A stretch of 64,000 bases of DNA from an uncultured Clostridia bacterium (GTDB taxonomy: Bacteria; Bacillota; Clostridia; Oscillospirales; Acutalibacteraceae): contig CALWUW010000028.1 of assembly GCA_944384815.1 (NCBI GenBank), positions 1-64,000 of the forward strand. Direction: 5' to 3'. Made by a program: the position numbers and the translations under genes. The notes beneath the pieces were generated by a model. It saw nothing but the letters and a program-made list of their open reading frames with translations. It was not told where the DNA came from and did not search any database. The first letter of the stretch is position 1. The number at the start of each line of letters is the position of its first letter. This document shows positions 1 to 8,264 of this stretch, one piece after another.

Positions 1-139
1 TGTGACCGTATAAAGAGATAAGGCGAACACATTGCGATAAATCCTTTATTTTCAAGGCTTTTGGAGGATTTTATTAAAACACTGTAACCTCTGTTGAGAG
101 GTTATAATTTACTGATATTCAAATCCTAATTTTGGGCGT
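1..139. other. left edge, no identifiable gene
   Basis: No gene can be recognised here. A forward frame closes with TAA at 19-21, so an upstream gene could end there, but six codons are too few to name it. Two inverted repeats are visible: AAATCCT (39-45) against AGGATTT (65-71), and a perfect 8-bp hairpin TAACCTCT-GTTG-AGAGGTTA at 85-104. The frame of the next fragment opens immediately after the second hairpin (stop TGA at 113-115), so this may be a rearrangement junction. Confidence 0.4.
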
Positions 140-577
140 TTGGTGGGAGAAGGTTCTGATTATATCAGCGGAACGGAAACGCTTTCCATGGCTGTAGGTA
201 AGAATGGGGTATGCTTTATTTCCTACCAGTATCCAACAGAGGTTGGAGAAGTGGTGGAAGAACAGGTAGAGCTTCTGCCTTTTGCGGATATTCAGGATAT
301 TTTCGAGGAAGTATCCTTGTTGAGCATTCAGAATTTTGAAATGTATGAGGATTTGACAGATATGACCCTGGATGTTCGTGAAATCCGATTTGGATATATG
401 CTGGTGAAGCAGCCGGAGAGTATCGGAGGATACAGATACATTCCTGTTTGGGATTTTTATGGTATTGATTGGCCCATTTACGGAGAAGGCAGCTACTATC
501 CTGAGAATAGGGACGAACCAGTGTTTACTATCAACGCCATAAACGGAACGGTTATCGATCGATGGATGGGGTATTGA
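140..577 (+). pseudogene. DUF6034-like protein, N-terminally truncated fragment
   Basis: The frame encodes about 145 acidic residues ending in TINAINGTVIDRWMGY. This resembles the C-terminal end of clostridial DUF6034 lipoproteins, whose function is unknown. The only possible starts are weak: TTG at 140 without a convincing ribosome binding site, and the frame is open only from 116. No signal peptide or lipobox precedes it, although family members are exported and much longer. I therefore read it as the tail of a gene cut at its 5' side, not a complete small protein. No partner gene remains beside it. The family assignment comes from memory of the family and is moderate. Confidence 0.5.
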
Positions 578-1276
578 CGGTGAATGCGCTTTTTCCTGAA
601 AAGCTCTGACTTTTCAGACGCAAATGCTTTTACGAGTTTGGGCGTTTACCGTTTACGCTCCTTTGATTTGATCCAGAACAGACAGGCTGTATCGAAACTA
701 TAGTGGCACAGGAAGAAGTCTTGCGAAAGTCTTGTGTGGCGTGCAAAGGAAATCTTTTCTTTGCACGCCACATTGCTGTCTTCGGCAGAAATCTGTAAAA
801 AATGCACCAAGGAGCCGCCTGATTTGCGTTTTGCTCCGGGAAAATAAAGAAACTTGCTCAGAAAATGGTAACCCTTTCTGTGTTTTTGACAATATCTCAA
901 TTTTCAGGTGTATTTCCCGTTTTAAGGATTGCGGCGCAAATCTATATGCGTTGTTTTCTTCTCTTAAAGATAAGAGTGCCGTCATTTTATTATGCTCTCC
1001 TGATCCCTTGGATATTTCCAGGCTATGTGATACGGTATCCGAAATGGCGGAAGGCAATTGCGCGTTGCCAATCGTTTGAAAGAAGAACTGTTTGAAGAAA
1101 ACAGAGAACAGGGGATAGAAAGCAAAAAGCAAAAAGCAGAAAGCGGAGAGCGTAAGAAAAGGAAATCCTATCGTCGTAATATTGGTAAACCGCAGAGCAT
1201 TTCGCCGTGTTTTACAAGCAGAATCGGAATAAAACGGAGAGAAGAAAAATAAATTTACACTGCCGCATATTTTTTA
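578..1276. other. about 700 bases without a convincing gene
   Basis: Open frames on both strands exist, but they overlap each other, are Cys/Arg/Phe-rich, lack ribosome binding sites and resemble no family known to me. Part of the apparent coding on both strands comes from the palindrome at 735-772. A purine-rich tract of repeated GCAAAAA/GCAGAAA units lies near 1120-1150. Short stretches after 590 look like decayed coding sequence broken by stops. It is best regarded as degenerate or intergenic DNA between the truncated fragment and the arsenic operon. Confidence 0.5.
735..772. repeat. perfect 14-bp palindrome with 10-base loop
   Basis: TGTGGCGTGCAAAG at 735-748 is exactly repeated inverted as CTTTGCACGCCACA at 759-772. 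Three more pairs (one G-U) can extend the stem into the loop. No T-run follows on either strand, so it is not a typical intrinsic terminator. It may be a dispersed palindromic element or a small RNA stem. Confidence 0.7.
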
Positions 1277-1326
1277 TTGACAAAATCTCGCAGAGGAGTA
1301 TATTATATATAGACGTTTATCTATAT
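1277..1326 (+). promoter_or_regulatory. ars promoter with ArsR operator
   Basis: A -35 box TTGACA lies at 1277-1282 and a -10 box TATATT at 1299-1304 (16-base spacer). Directly after it is the inverted repeat ATATAGA-N6-TCTATAT (1307-1326), the form expected for an ArsR/SmtB operator. Binding there would block the promoter until arsenite releases ArsR. The first gene starts 13 bases downstream. Confidence 0.75.
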
Positions 1327-1338
1327 GGAAGTGATGAA

Positions 1339-1665
1339 ATGGCAGTGGATGCAAAACGAACGGCGGTTGTGTTCAAAGCATTTTGTGATGAAAACAGAAT
1401 CCGAATCTTAGAGTTGTTATGTACAGGGGAAAAATGTGCCTGTAAACTTTTGGAAGAAATGTGTATTACACAGCCCACCTTGTCCCATCACATGAAAATT
1501 TTATGTGATTCCGGAGTGGTTGTAGGGCGTAAAGAGGGGAAGTGGATGCATTATTCCATTTCGCCGGAAGGAAAGAATTTTGCATTTCAGTGCCTGGAAG
1601 CTTTAACAAAGACATCGGAATCGGAAGAAACAGTTTCTCAGCCGCTGTGCTGCGGATCCAAATAA
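1339..1665 (+). CDS. arsR: ArsR-family arsenite-responsive repressor
   Basis: This 108-residue winged-helix protein should repress the ars operon and release DNA on binding As(III) or Sb(III). The metal site motif ELLCTGEKCAC gives C33 and C35, as in classical ArsR proteins, and the recognition helix lies around residues 40-58 (TQPTLSHHMKIL). A second Cys pair, C104-C105, sits at the C-terminus. I chose ATG 1339, preceded by GGAAGTG. A longer frame from 1207 would run through the promoter and operator. It is the first gene of an operon with the permease, thioredoxin and reductase that follow, and is probably autoregulated through the palindrome at 1307-1326. Confidence 0.88.
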   Translation: MAVDAKRTAVVFKAFCDENRIRILELLCTGEKCACKLLEEMCITQPTLSHHMKILCDSGVVVGRKEGKWMHYSISPEGKNFAFQCLEALTKTSESEETVSQPLCCGSK

Positions 1666-1747
1666 AAAAATTTGGATCCCTGCACAGCTTTATAAACCGG
1701 AATCAAATAGATAAATTTAAATATTACGATTTATTGGAGGCTGTAAT

Positions 1748-2755
1748 ATGGTAAAGGAAGCTTGGGAGCTTTTTCAAAATAAAATTTTAGGGATGGCATG
1801 GCTCAATCGGCTTATAGGCAGTCTTCTGGAATCCCTGGGAGTGGATACCGCCAGCCGGCTGGGCGGGAGCCTTCAGTTTTTTCTGTATGATGTGCTGAAA
1901 ATTATATGGCTGTTGGGCATCTTGATTTTGCTGATCTCTTACATTCAAAGTTATTTTCCTCCGGAACGAACCAAAAAAATTTTAGGGCGCTTTCGGGGAT
2001 TGGGAGCCAATATTTTAGCGGCACTTTTAGGAACAGTAACCCCCTTCTGTTCCTGCTCGTCTATTCCCTTGTTCATCGGTTTTACCGGTGCAGGTTTGCC
2101 ATTGGGAGTGACTTTTTCCTTCCTGATTTCTTCCCCTATGGTGGATCTAGGCTCTCTGGTGCTGTTAATGAGCGTTTTTGGCTGGAAAGTAGCTATGGCG
2201 TATGTGGTATTGGGGTTGCTGATCGCAGTGGCCGGAGGAACAATGATTGAAAAGCTTCACCTTGAAGACCAGGTGGAAGATTATATTCGCAGCGCCCGGT
2301 CTTTGGATCTTCCCCAGGAAGAACTGCATTTTCGGGATCGGATACGGTACGCGTGGGGGCAGGTATTGTCTACAGCGAAAAAGGTGTTGCCATATGTGTT
2401 GGTAGGTGTAGGGATCGGAGCGGTTATTCATAATTGGATCCCGGAAAATTGGATCACTGGAGCTTTAGGCGGTAATAATCCCTTTGGGGTTCTTTTGGCC
2501 ACCATTTGCGGAGTTCCCATGTATGCCGATATTTTTGGGACGATCCCCATTGCAGAGGCGCTGCTGTCCAAAGGAGCCTTGCTGGGGGTAGTGCTTTCCT
2601 TTATGATGGCTGTAACTACATTGTCTTTGCCTTCTATGATTATGCTGCGAAAAGCGGTAAAGCCGAAACTTTTGGCGATTTTTGTAGGAATCTGCACGGT
2701 AGGAATCATCATTGTGGGGTATTTCTTCAACGCTGTGCAGTTTATATTGATTTAA
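1748..2755 (+). CDS. arsP: ArsP-type permease (DUF318/SO_0444 family)
   Basis: The product is a 335-residue integral membrane protein of the DUF318 permease family, which includes ArsP efflux pumps for trivalent organoarsenicals. The hallmark TPFCSCSSIPL is at about residues 98-108, placing C101 and C103 in a membrane segment. A second conserved block, ICGVPMYADIFGTIP, lies in the C-terminal half. About eight membrane segments can be seen. ATG 1748 has the site TTGGAGG. It sits where an arsB or acr3 pump would normally be, so it is presumably the efflux step of this operon. Whether it carries arsenite or only organic arsenicals cannot be read from the sequence. Confidence 0.8.
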   Translation: MVKEAWELFQNKILGMAWLNRLIGSLLESLGVDTASRLGGSLQFFLYDVLKIIWLLGILILLISYIQSYFPPERTKKILGRFRGLGANILAALLGTVTPFCSCSSIPLFIGFTGAGLPLGVTFSFLISSPMVDLGSLVLLMSVFGWKVAMAYVVLGLLIAVAGGTMIEKLHLEDQVEDYIRSARSLDLPQEELHFRDRIRYAWGQVLSTAKKVLPYVLVGVGIGAVIHNWIPENWITGALGGNNPFGVLLATICGVPMYADIFGTIPIAEALLSKGALLGVVLSFMMAVTTLSLPSMIMLRKAVKPKLLAIFVGICTVGIIIVGYFFNAVQFILI

Positions 2756-2773
2756 AATACAGGAGGTTTTTCT

Positions 2774-3130
2774 ATGACGTTATTTCATTTCAACAAAGAA
2801 AAAAAGACAGAAAAAGCACAGGAATGCGCTTGCACCTGCAGCGCCGCAAGCCAACAGCCTTGTGCCTGCGAAAACGGAAAGCAAGGGATTCGCATTAAGG
2901 TCCTGGGCTCGGGGTGCAAATCTTGCCACCAGCTGTACGAAAACGCCAAGCAGGCGGTCAGCAATTTAGGGAGCCTGGAGGAAGTGGAATATGTTACGGA
3001 TATGTCAAAAATCATGCAGTATGGTGTGATGCGCATGCCGGCATTGGTTATCGACGAAAACGTAGCTTCTATGGGCAGAGTTTTGAGCCCGAAAGAAGTG
3101 GAAGGACTGCTTCGGAAAGCGGGTATATAA
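2774..3130 (+). CDS. thioredoxin-fold protein with Cys-rich N-terminus
   Basis: This 118-residue protein has a C-terminal small thioredoxin domain (about residues 39-118) of the TM0996/MTH895 type, with a CKSC active site at C48-C51 and the cis-Pro loop in RMPALVID. An N-terminal extension of about 35 residues carries five further cysteines in CxCxC and CxC patterns (C18, C20, C22, C30, C32). That is unusual for this family and suggests metal or arsenite binding. The gene is 18 bases after the permease and 1 base before arsC. It is therefore the likely electron donor to the reductase or an arsenic carrier to the permease. That role is inferred from position. The site AGGAGG fixes ATG 2774. 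Confidence 0.8.
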   Translation: MTLFHFNKEKKTEKAQECACTCSAASQQPCACENGKQGIRIKVLGSGCKSCHQLYENAKQAVSNLGSLEEVEYVTDMSKIMQYGVMRMPALVIDENVASMGRVLSPKEVEGLLRKAGI

Positions 3131-3131
3131 A

Positions 3132-3512
3132 ATGCAGAAGAAAAAAGTAGCGTTTATTTGCGTGCATAATTCTTGCAGAAGCCAGATTGCGGAAGCTTTG
3201 GGAAAACATTTTGCAGGCCAGAAATTTGAGTTCTATTCTGCCGGTACGGAAACAAAGCCGCAAATCAACCCGGACGCTGTGCGTTTGGTGAAACAGCGCT
3301 ATGGAATTGATATGACGGAAAAGCAGTTCAGTAAAACCATGGATCAGATCCCTGTTCCGGATATCGCTATTTCCATGGGATGCGATGTAACGTGCCCTTA
3401 CATCGGAAAGGCTTTCGATGAAAATTGGCAGCTTCCGGATCCTACCGGAAAAGAAGATGCTTTCTTTCTGCAAGTGATAGATGAAATTGAAAAACGGGTC
3501 AAAGCATTGTAA
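3132..3512 (+). CDS. arsC: arsenate reductase, thioredoxin-coupled type
   Basis: This 126-residue enzyme has the low-molecular-weight tyrosine phosphatase fold and reduces arsenate to arsenite. The P-loop CX5R is C10-VHNSC-R16. The resolving cysteines of the thioredoxin-type mechanism appear to be C84 and C88 (GCDVTCP), in the region of C82 and C89 of the staphylococcal enzyme. The catalytic Asp/Pro loop is DPTGKED near the C-terminus. Its start follows the thioredoxin stop by one base, so the two are translationally coupled. It is the last gene of the operon and a strong terminator follows. Confidence 0.9.
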   Translation: MQKKKVAFICVHNSCRSQIAEALGKHFAGQKFEFYSAGTETKPQINPDAVRLVKQRYGIDMTEKQFSKTMDQIPVPDIAISMGCDVTCPYIGKAFDENWQLPDPTGKEDAFFLQVIDEIEKRVKAL

Positions 3513-3542
3513 TAGCATGGCGGCCCAAGATCCTTTAAAAAA

Positions 3543-3585
3543 ATCACACCCCCGGACAAAAAATTCGTCCGGGGGTGTGATTTTG
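3543..3585. terminator. bidirectional terminator after the ars operon
   Basis: A perfect 15-bp stem, ATCACACCCCCGGAC (3543-3557) with GTCCGGGGGTGTGAT (3567-3581), has a 9-base loop and a following TTTT. The A-run before it serves the opposite strand, so it can also end transcription from the leftward ABC transporter gene. Confidence 0.9.
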
Positions 3586-3625
3586 TATCCGCAGAAATCC
3601 GTTACAGTTGCATCCCTACAGCATT

Positions 3626-5365
3626 TCAGGAATGCAGCCCTTCGAACTGCATATTGTAATATCGGGCATACAGACCGTTTTCTTTCATCAGTTCTCCGTG
3701 GCTTCCTCGTTCAATGATACCATCGTCACTGATTACGATAATTTCATCGGCGTTTCGAATGGTAGAGAGACGATGAGCGATCACAATGGTAGTCCGGTCT
3801 TTGGCCAGCTCTTCCAGGCTTTGCTGAATATGCCGTTCACTTTCGTTATCCAGCGCGGACGTGGCTTCGTCCAAAATCAGAATGCGAGGATCCTTTAAAA
3901 AGACACGGGCAATGGAAATTCGCTGTTTCTGGCCTCCGGAAAGACGAGTGCCTCGTTCTCCCACAAAGGTGTCGTATCCATCCGGAAGAGAGGTGACAAA
4001 GTCGTGAATATTGGCCCGTTTGGCGGCCTCAATAATTTCATCCATGGTAGCATCCGGCTTGCCGTAGGCAATATTTTCTTTGATGGATCCGCCGAACATA
4101 TACACGTCCTGCTGAACAATGCCAATATGGCTGCGAAGGCTTTTCAGTGTAATATCCCGTATGTCTGTTCCGTCTATGGTGATTTGGCCCTCTGTTACAT
4201 CGTAAAAACGGGGGAGAAGGCTGCAAAGCGTGGTTTTTCCACCGCCGGACGGGCCCACAAGAGCCACTGTTTTTCCTGCGTCAATGTGGATCTGGATTTT
4301 GTCCAGGATGGGCTCCCCTTTTTCATAGCTGAAGCTGACATTATGGAAATCAATTACGCCATCCACTTTTTCCATAGGTTTGGCATTGGGGGAGTCTGTA
4401 ATTTCCGGCTGGGTCTCCACCACTTCCAGGAAACGCTTGAATCCGGAGTATCCTTTTTGGAACATTTCCGTGAATTCTACCAGCACTTCAATGGGATTGA
4501 TGAAAATTCCGATGTACAGAGCATAGACAGCTAAGTCCGCAGGATTCAGCGTTCCGGAAGCTACAAAATATCCGCCGGAAACCAAAACCGTTAAGTATAG
4601 GATTCCCTGGAAAAAATTGTTTCCGGCATGGAAGATTCCCATTCTTTTGTAGTTCCGCTCTTTCGAGCGCAGAAACTGCAGATTGCTCCGGCTGAATTTC
4701 TCGTGTTCCAGCTCTTCATTGGCAAAAGATTTTACCACGCGGATCCCCGCCAGGCTATCCTGTAAACTGGCGTTGACAGTGGCGATCTTCTTTCGGTTAT
4801 CCATAAAGACTTCCCGCATCTTTTGGTTCTGCCAGGCGCTGAACAGCAGCATTCCCAAAGTAACGGCAGCCAAAATCAACGTCATAGGAACATGGATACA
4901 CAGAAGAAGCACAAAAGAGCCTATGATCTTCAACAGAGAGATAAAGATATTTTCCGGCCCATGATGTGCCAGCTCGCTGATGTCAAACAAATCGGAAACC
5001 AGTTTGCTCATCATTTCACCGGTGTTGTTCCGATCATAATACGAGAAAGAAAGCTTCTGGTATTGATCGAACAGATCCTGCCGCATATTGCTTTCCATCC
5101 TGGCGCCCATTACATGGCCCTGATAGGTGATATAGAAGCGGCCGGCGTACCGGATCAGATACATAACCAAAAGACCAATGCCGATCCAGGGAAGAGCACG
5201 AAAAATAGAATCCGCGCTTTGCAGAAAAAGATCTTTCGTCATCCAACTGAGAATTTGAGGAAAGGCAAGATCAATGGCGCTGACCAAAAGGGCGCAGAAC
5301 ATATCCAGAAAAAATACGCCTTTGTAAGGCTTATAATATTGAATAAACTTCTTGATGGTTGCCAT
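3626..5365 (-). CDS. ABC exporter, fused membrane and ATPase domains
   Basis: This 579-residue half-transporter has an N-terminal six-helix exporter domain (about residues 15-310) and a C-terminal ATPase. Visible motifs are Walker A VGPSGGGKTT, signature LSGGQKQR, Walker B ILILDEATSAL and the H-loop AHRLST. It should act as a homodimer or heterodimer in the membrane, MsbA/LmrA/BmrA style. No second half-transporter is adjacent, so a homodimer is likely. The substrate (lipid, drug or peptide) cannot be deduced. It lies 52 bases downstream of the cyclophilin gene on the same strand and may be cotranscribed with it. Confidence 0.88.
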   Translation of the reverse strand: MATIKKFIQYYKPYKGVFFLDMFCALLVSAIDLAFPQILSWMTKDLFLQSADSIFRALPWIGIGLLVMYLIRYAGRFYITYQGHVMGARMESNMRQDLFDQYQKLSFSYYDRNNTGEMMSKLVSDLFDISELAHHGPENIFISLLKIIGSFVLLLCIHVPMTLILAAVTLGMLLFSAWQNQKMREVFMDNRKKIATVNASLQDSLAGIRVVKSFANEELEHEKFSRSNLQFLRSKERNYKRMGIFHAGNNFFQGILYLTVLVSGGYFVASGTLNPADLAVYALYIGIFINPIEVLVEFTEMFQKGYSGFKRFLEVVETQPEITDSPNAKPMEKVDGVIDFHNVSFSYEKGEPILDKIQIHIDAGKTVALVGPSGGGKTTLCSLLPRFYDVTEGQITIDGTDIRDITLKSLRSHIGIVQQDVYMFGGSIKENIAYGKPDATMDEIIEAAKRANIHDFVTSLPDGYDTFVGERGTRLSGGQKQRISIARVFLKDPRILILDEATSALDNESERHIQQSLEELAKDRTTIVIAHRLSTIRNADEIIVISDDGIIERGSHGELMKENGLYARYYNMQFEGLHS

Positions 5366-5417
5366 ATTGTGGTTCTACATTCCTTTCTAACCCCATGCTT
5401 TCGGTAGGCTAAAGGAC

Positions 5418-5933
5418 TCAGATGGTTTCCGGCTCCTCATAGCTTTCTCCGAAGGTTTCCGCTGTAACCCGCAGCATTTTCTGTTCCTCCAAAGGACGGT
5501 CATTGTAATTCCGCCGGGCAGAAACGATGCTGTCGCAGGCTTCCATTCCGGAGATTACCTTTCCAAAGGCTGCATACTGACCATCCAGATGGGGAGCGTC
5601 TTCCACCATAATAAAGAACTGGCTGCCGGCGCTGTTGGGATTCATAGCCCGTGCCATAGAGAGCACACCCCGTGTATGCTTCAAGTTGTTGGAAAATCCG
5701 TTTCCGGAAAATTCGCCGCGGATGGAATAGCCGGGGCCGCCCATGCCGGAACCTTCCGGATCTCCTCCCTGAATCATAAATCCGGGGATCACACGGTGAA
5801 AAATGGTTCCGTCATAAAACCCTTTTTGCACCAGGGAAAGAAAATTACGCACGGTGTTGGGAGCAATTTCCGGGAACAGTTCCGCCTGGATCGTCCCCTG
5901 GGTAGTTTCAAATGTAACGATTGGATTTTTCAT
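5418..5933 (-). CDS. cyclophilin-type peptidyl-prolyl isomerase
   Basis: This 171-residue protein catalyses cis-trans isomerisation of proline peptide bonds. It is essentially a single cyclophilin domain with the conserved blocks GTIFHRVIPGFMIQGGDP, GSQFFI and AFGKVISGMEACDSI. The catalytic Arg is in FHRVIPGF. No signal peptide is visible, so it acts in the cytoplasm. ATG 5933 is preceded by AAAGGAG on the minus strand. The C-terminal tail is acidic. Confidence 0.92.
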   Translation of the reverse strand: MKNPIVTFETTQGTIQAELFPEIAPNTVRNFLSLVQKGFYDGTIFHRVIPGFMIQGGDPEGSGMGGPGYSIRGEFSGNGFSNNLKHTRGVLSMARAMNPNSAGSQFFIMVEDAPHLDGQYAAFGKVISGMEACDSIVSARRNYNDRPLEEQKMLRVTAETFGESYEEPETI

Positions 5934-6156
5934 AAACCTTCTCCTTTATAATTTATAATAGGTGTTTTTTAACATAAAATCCAGTATACCACAAATCTTC
6001 GAAAGATAGCAGCTTTTTTTGAAAATATGCGGAAAAACAAATTTTTTAAGAAAGTAAAAGCGAAAAGAAAAATCTTTATGTGAATTGGCTTTTTCCATAG
6101 ATAAGAATGTGGTATACTAAATTTCAAATTACAGGAGTCAGGAGAGGAAGAAGCAC

Positions 6157-6921
6157 ATGAAATGTGTATCGTGGAATGTAAACGGGCTGAGAGCTTGCCT
6201 CAATAAAGGATTTATGGATTATTTTCAGAATGTGGATGCGGATATTTTCTGCCTGCAGGAAACAAAATTGCAGCCGGATCAGATCCAGCTGGAGCTGCCT
6301 GGATACTATCTCTTTTGGAACTCGGCAATTAAAAAAGGGTATTCGGGAACGGCTGTGTTTTCGAAAAAGGAGCCGATGGAAGTCTATTATGATATTGGGG
6401 ATCCGAAGCATGCAGGGGAAGGGCGATCCATTACATTGGAATTTCCCGATTTTTATTTGGTAACGGCATACACGCCCAATTCCCAAAGAGAGCTGGCTCG
6501 GCTTTCTTATCGAATGGAATGGGAAGATGCGTTTAGAGGGTATGTGGGCCGATTGGATCAGAAAAAGCCGGTGATTATCTGCGGAGATCTGAATGTAGCG
6601 CACCAGGAGATCGATTTGAAAAATCCTAAAAGCAACCGGGGGAATGCGGGATTCAGTGATGAAGAACGGGGAAAAATGACGGAGCTTCTCCAGTCTGGCT
6701 TTACAGATACCTTCCGGTATTTATACCCGGATGCCCAAGGGATTTATAGCTGGTGGAGCTATATGTTCCACGCCAGAGAGAAAAACGCAGGCTGGCGGAT
6801 CGACTATTTCCTGGTGTCCGACCGGCTGCGTGATTCTATCCGGGAAGCTTCCATTCGTACGGAGATTTTGGGAAGCGACCACTGTCCGGTAGAGCTGGTG
6901 CTGGAAGGCGGGCCTTTCTAA
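6157..6921 (+). CDS. xth: exodeoxyribonuclease III / AP endonuclease
   Basis: This 254-residue enzyme of base excision repair cuts 5' to abasic sites and has 3' exonuclease activity. It has the endonuclease/exonuclease/phosphatase fold with WNVNGLRA at the N-terminus, FCLQETKL (metal-binding Glu), CGDLNVAH (catalytic Asp and Asn) and GSDHCPVEL (Asp-His pair) at the C-terminus. The length is typical of ExoA proteins. It is monocistronic: divergent from the cyclophilin gene and closed by a terminator shared with the convergent gene. Confidence 0.93.
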   Translation: MKCVSWNVNGLRACLNKGFMDYFQNVDADIFCLQETKLQPDQIQLELPGYYLFWNSAIKKGYSGTAVFSKKEPMEVYYDIGDPKHAGEGRSITLEFPDFYLVTAYTPNSQRELARLSYRMEWEDAFRGYVGRLDQKKPVIICGDLNVAHQEIDLKNPKSNRGNAGFSDEERGKMTELLQSGFTDTFRYLYPDAQGIYSWWSYMFHAREKNAGWRIDYFLVSDRLRDSIREASIRTEILGSDHCPVELVLEGGPF

Positions 6922-6944
6922 AAAAGGATTCAGAGAATTTAAAG

Positions 6945-6983
6945 AAAAGACGTATGGAAGGATTTCTTCCATACGTCTTTTTT
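6945..6983. terminator. bidirectional terminator between xth and the UDPGP gene
   Basis: Stem AAAAGACGTATGGAAG (6945-6960) pairs with CTTCCATACGTCTTTT (6966-6981) around a 5-base loop, with T-runs on both strands. The flanking genes converge on it. Confidence 0.88.
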
Positions 6984-6997
6984 AAAGCTTTCAATTT

Positions 6998-8224
6998 TTA
7001 AAGTTCTACGCCATTTTCCTGAAGGAGCTTCCGGGCGCTTTCCACGGAGTCCACGCCTTCGCGGTTTTTAATAGGCGCAAATTCCCGGCACCGTTCCACT
7101 TCGAAGGAAAGGCAATTATCCATTAGATGGATCATATCCAGCACTAAAAGCTCAAATTTAAATCCGTTGGGGGCTTCCGGCTTGATAAGATTTCCCTGCG
7201 GATCCATGTAGGGGATTTTCTTTTCCACAACATGAACGGGCATTTTTTCGCCCAAAATTTCTTCCAGTTTGTCCACCCGGAACAGATAATTCAGGATCAC
7301 TCCGAAATTATACAGCAAGTCCCCATTTTCGTTTTTCAGATGGATCATGTCGTTTGTCATTTCGTAGTACTCCACAATGGAGGGCTTTCCGTCTTCCAGG
7401 CAAAGCACGCCCACTCGTTCCGTAGGAGAAGCCTTCCGCACCACCTTGGAACCGCATACATGCCCCGTGGAAAGCGTTGCGCCGATGAAACAAGGATCAG
7501 CAATGCGCTGCAAAACATTATCCACTGCAAATACGTTCAGCCATTGAATCCCTTTTTCGTGCAGGAAAGGAAGCAGGCCGGCTTTGGCCATGGAAGAGAA
7601 CCAACCTCCGTTTCCGTTGGGAGAGAGGGAAAGTTGGCCTTTTCCTTCCAAAAGGATCTTGCCGCCAAAGTCAACGGAAGGCGCCATTTCCTGTTTGAAA
7701 AAGTGAACATGTTCCGGAGAATATCCAAAGAAAGAATGTTCCTCAAAGAAAGAAACTGTATCCCGGTGATTCTTAGGGCTGGTCATGATAAACAGGTGGA
7801 TCCACGCCCCCGCTTGCTGAACCACTTCCATCAGGTTATGGATCAAACACTGGAAAATATACAGCGTTTTTGTCAGGCCGATGTTCACCGTGCCTTTGGG
7901 GCCGTCATACCCCAACCGGGTGCCTTGGCCGCCTGCTAAAAGAACGGCGCCAATTTGCCCGGCCTGAATGGCTTCCAACCCCGCTTTTGTAAAAGAGGAG
8001 CGCTGCTTCTCGATTTCCGGCAGTTCCAAAGCCCCCAGAGGTTCCAGCTTTCCTTTTCCTACCGGTTTTCCTCGGTGCTGGATCAATTTCAGCATATCCC
8101 AATCCACGGATTCAATCTGCTCCCGCAGGGAATCCTGTTCTTCGCTTGAAAGCTGGGAATAAAATTGCAGAAGGCCTTCCTGGCCGTGGGATTGCAGAAG
8201 ATCTTGTAAGGATTCAAAGGTCAT
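6998..8224 (-). CDS. UDPGP-family UDP-sugar pyrophosphorylase
   Basis: This 408-residue nucleotidyltransferase belongs to the eukaryote-like UDPGP type 1 family and makes a UDP-sugar from UTP and a sugar 1-phosphate. The pyrophosphorylase signature LAGGQGTRLGYDGPK lies near residues 97-111, followed by FIMTSPKNH and the uridine-binding region NVFAVDN. Relatives use GlcNAc-1-P, GalNAc-1-P or glucose-1-P, and the sequence alone does not decide. glmM, which supplies GlcN-1-P, lies elsewhere in this window. It is 40 bases downstream of the activase genes on the same strand. Confidence 0.85.
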   Translation of the reverse strand: MTFESLQDLLQSHGQEGLLQFYSQLSSEEQDSLREQIESVDWDMLKLIQHRGKPVGKGKLEPLGALELPEIEKQRSSFTKAGLEAIQAGQIGAVLLAGGQGTRLGYDGPKGTVNIGLTKTLYIFQCLIHNLMEVVQQAGAWIHLFIMTSPKNHRDTVSFFEEHSFFGYSPEHVHFFKQEMAPSVDFGGKILLEGKGQLSLSPNGNGGWFSSMAKAGLLPFLHEKGIQWLNVFAVDNVLQRIADPCFIGATLSTGHVCGSKVVRKASPTERVGVLCLEDGKPSIVEYYEMTNDMIHLKNENGDLLYNFGVILNYLFRVDKLEEILGEKMPVHVVEKKIPYMDPQGNLIKPEAPNGFKFELLVLDMIHLMDNCLSFEVERCREFAPIKNREGVDSVESARKLLQENGVEL

Positions 8225-8264
8225 GACAACTATTCCTTTCCCGTACGTTTATTGCTGATTTGAA

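Noticed and set aside
698-1132. Open frames on both strands in the left non-coding region
   Set aside because: They overlap each other, have no ribosome binding sites or domains, and their shared motif is a result of the palindrome at 735-772.
1207-1338. Longer N-terminus for ArsR
   Set aside because: It would run through the promoter and operator, and the residues do not match the family.
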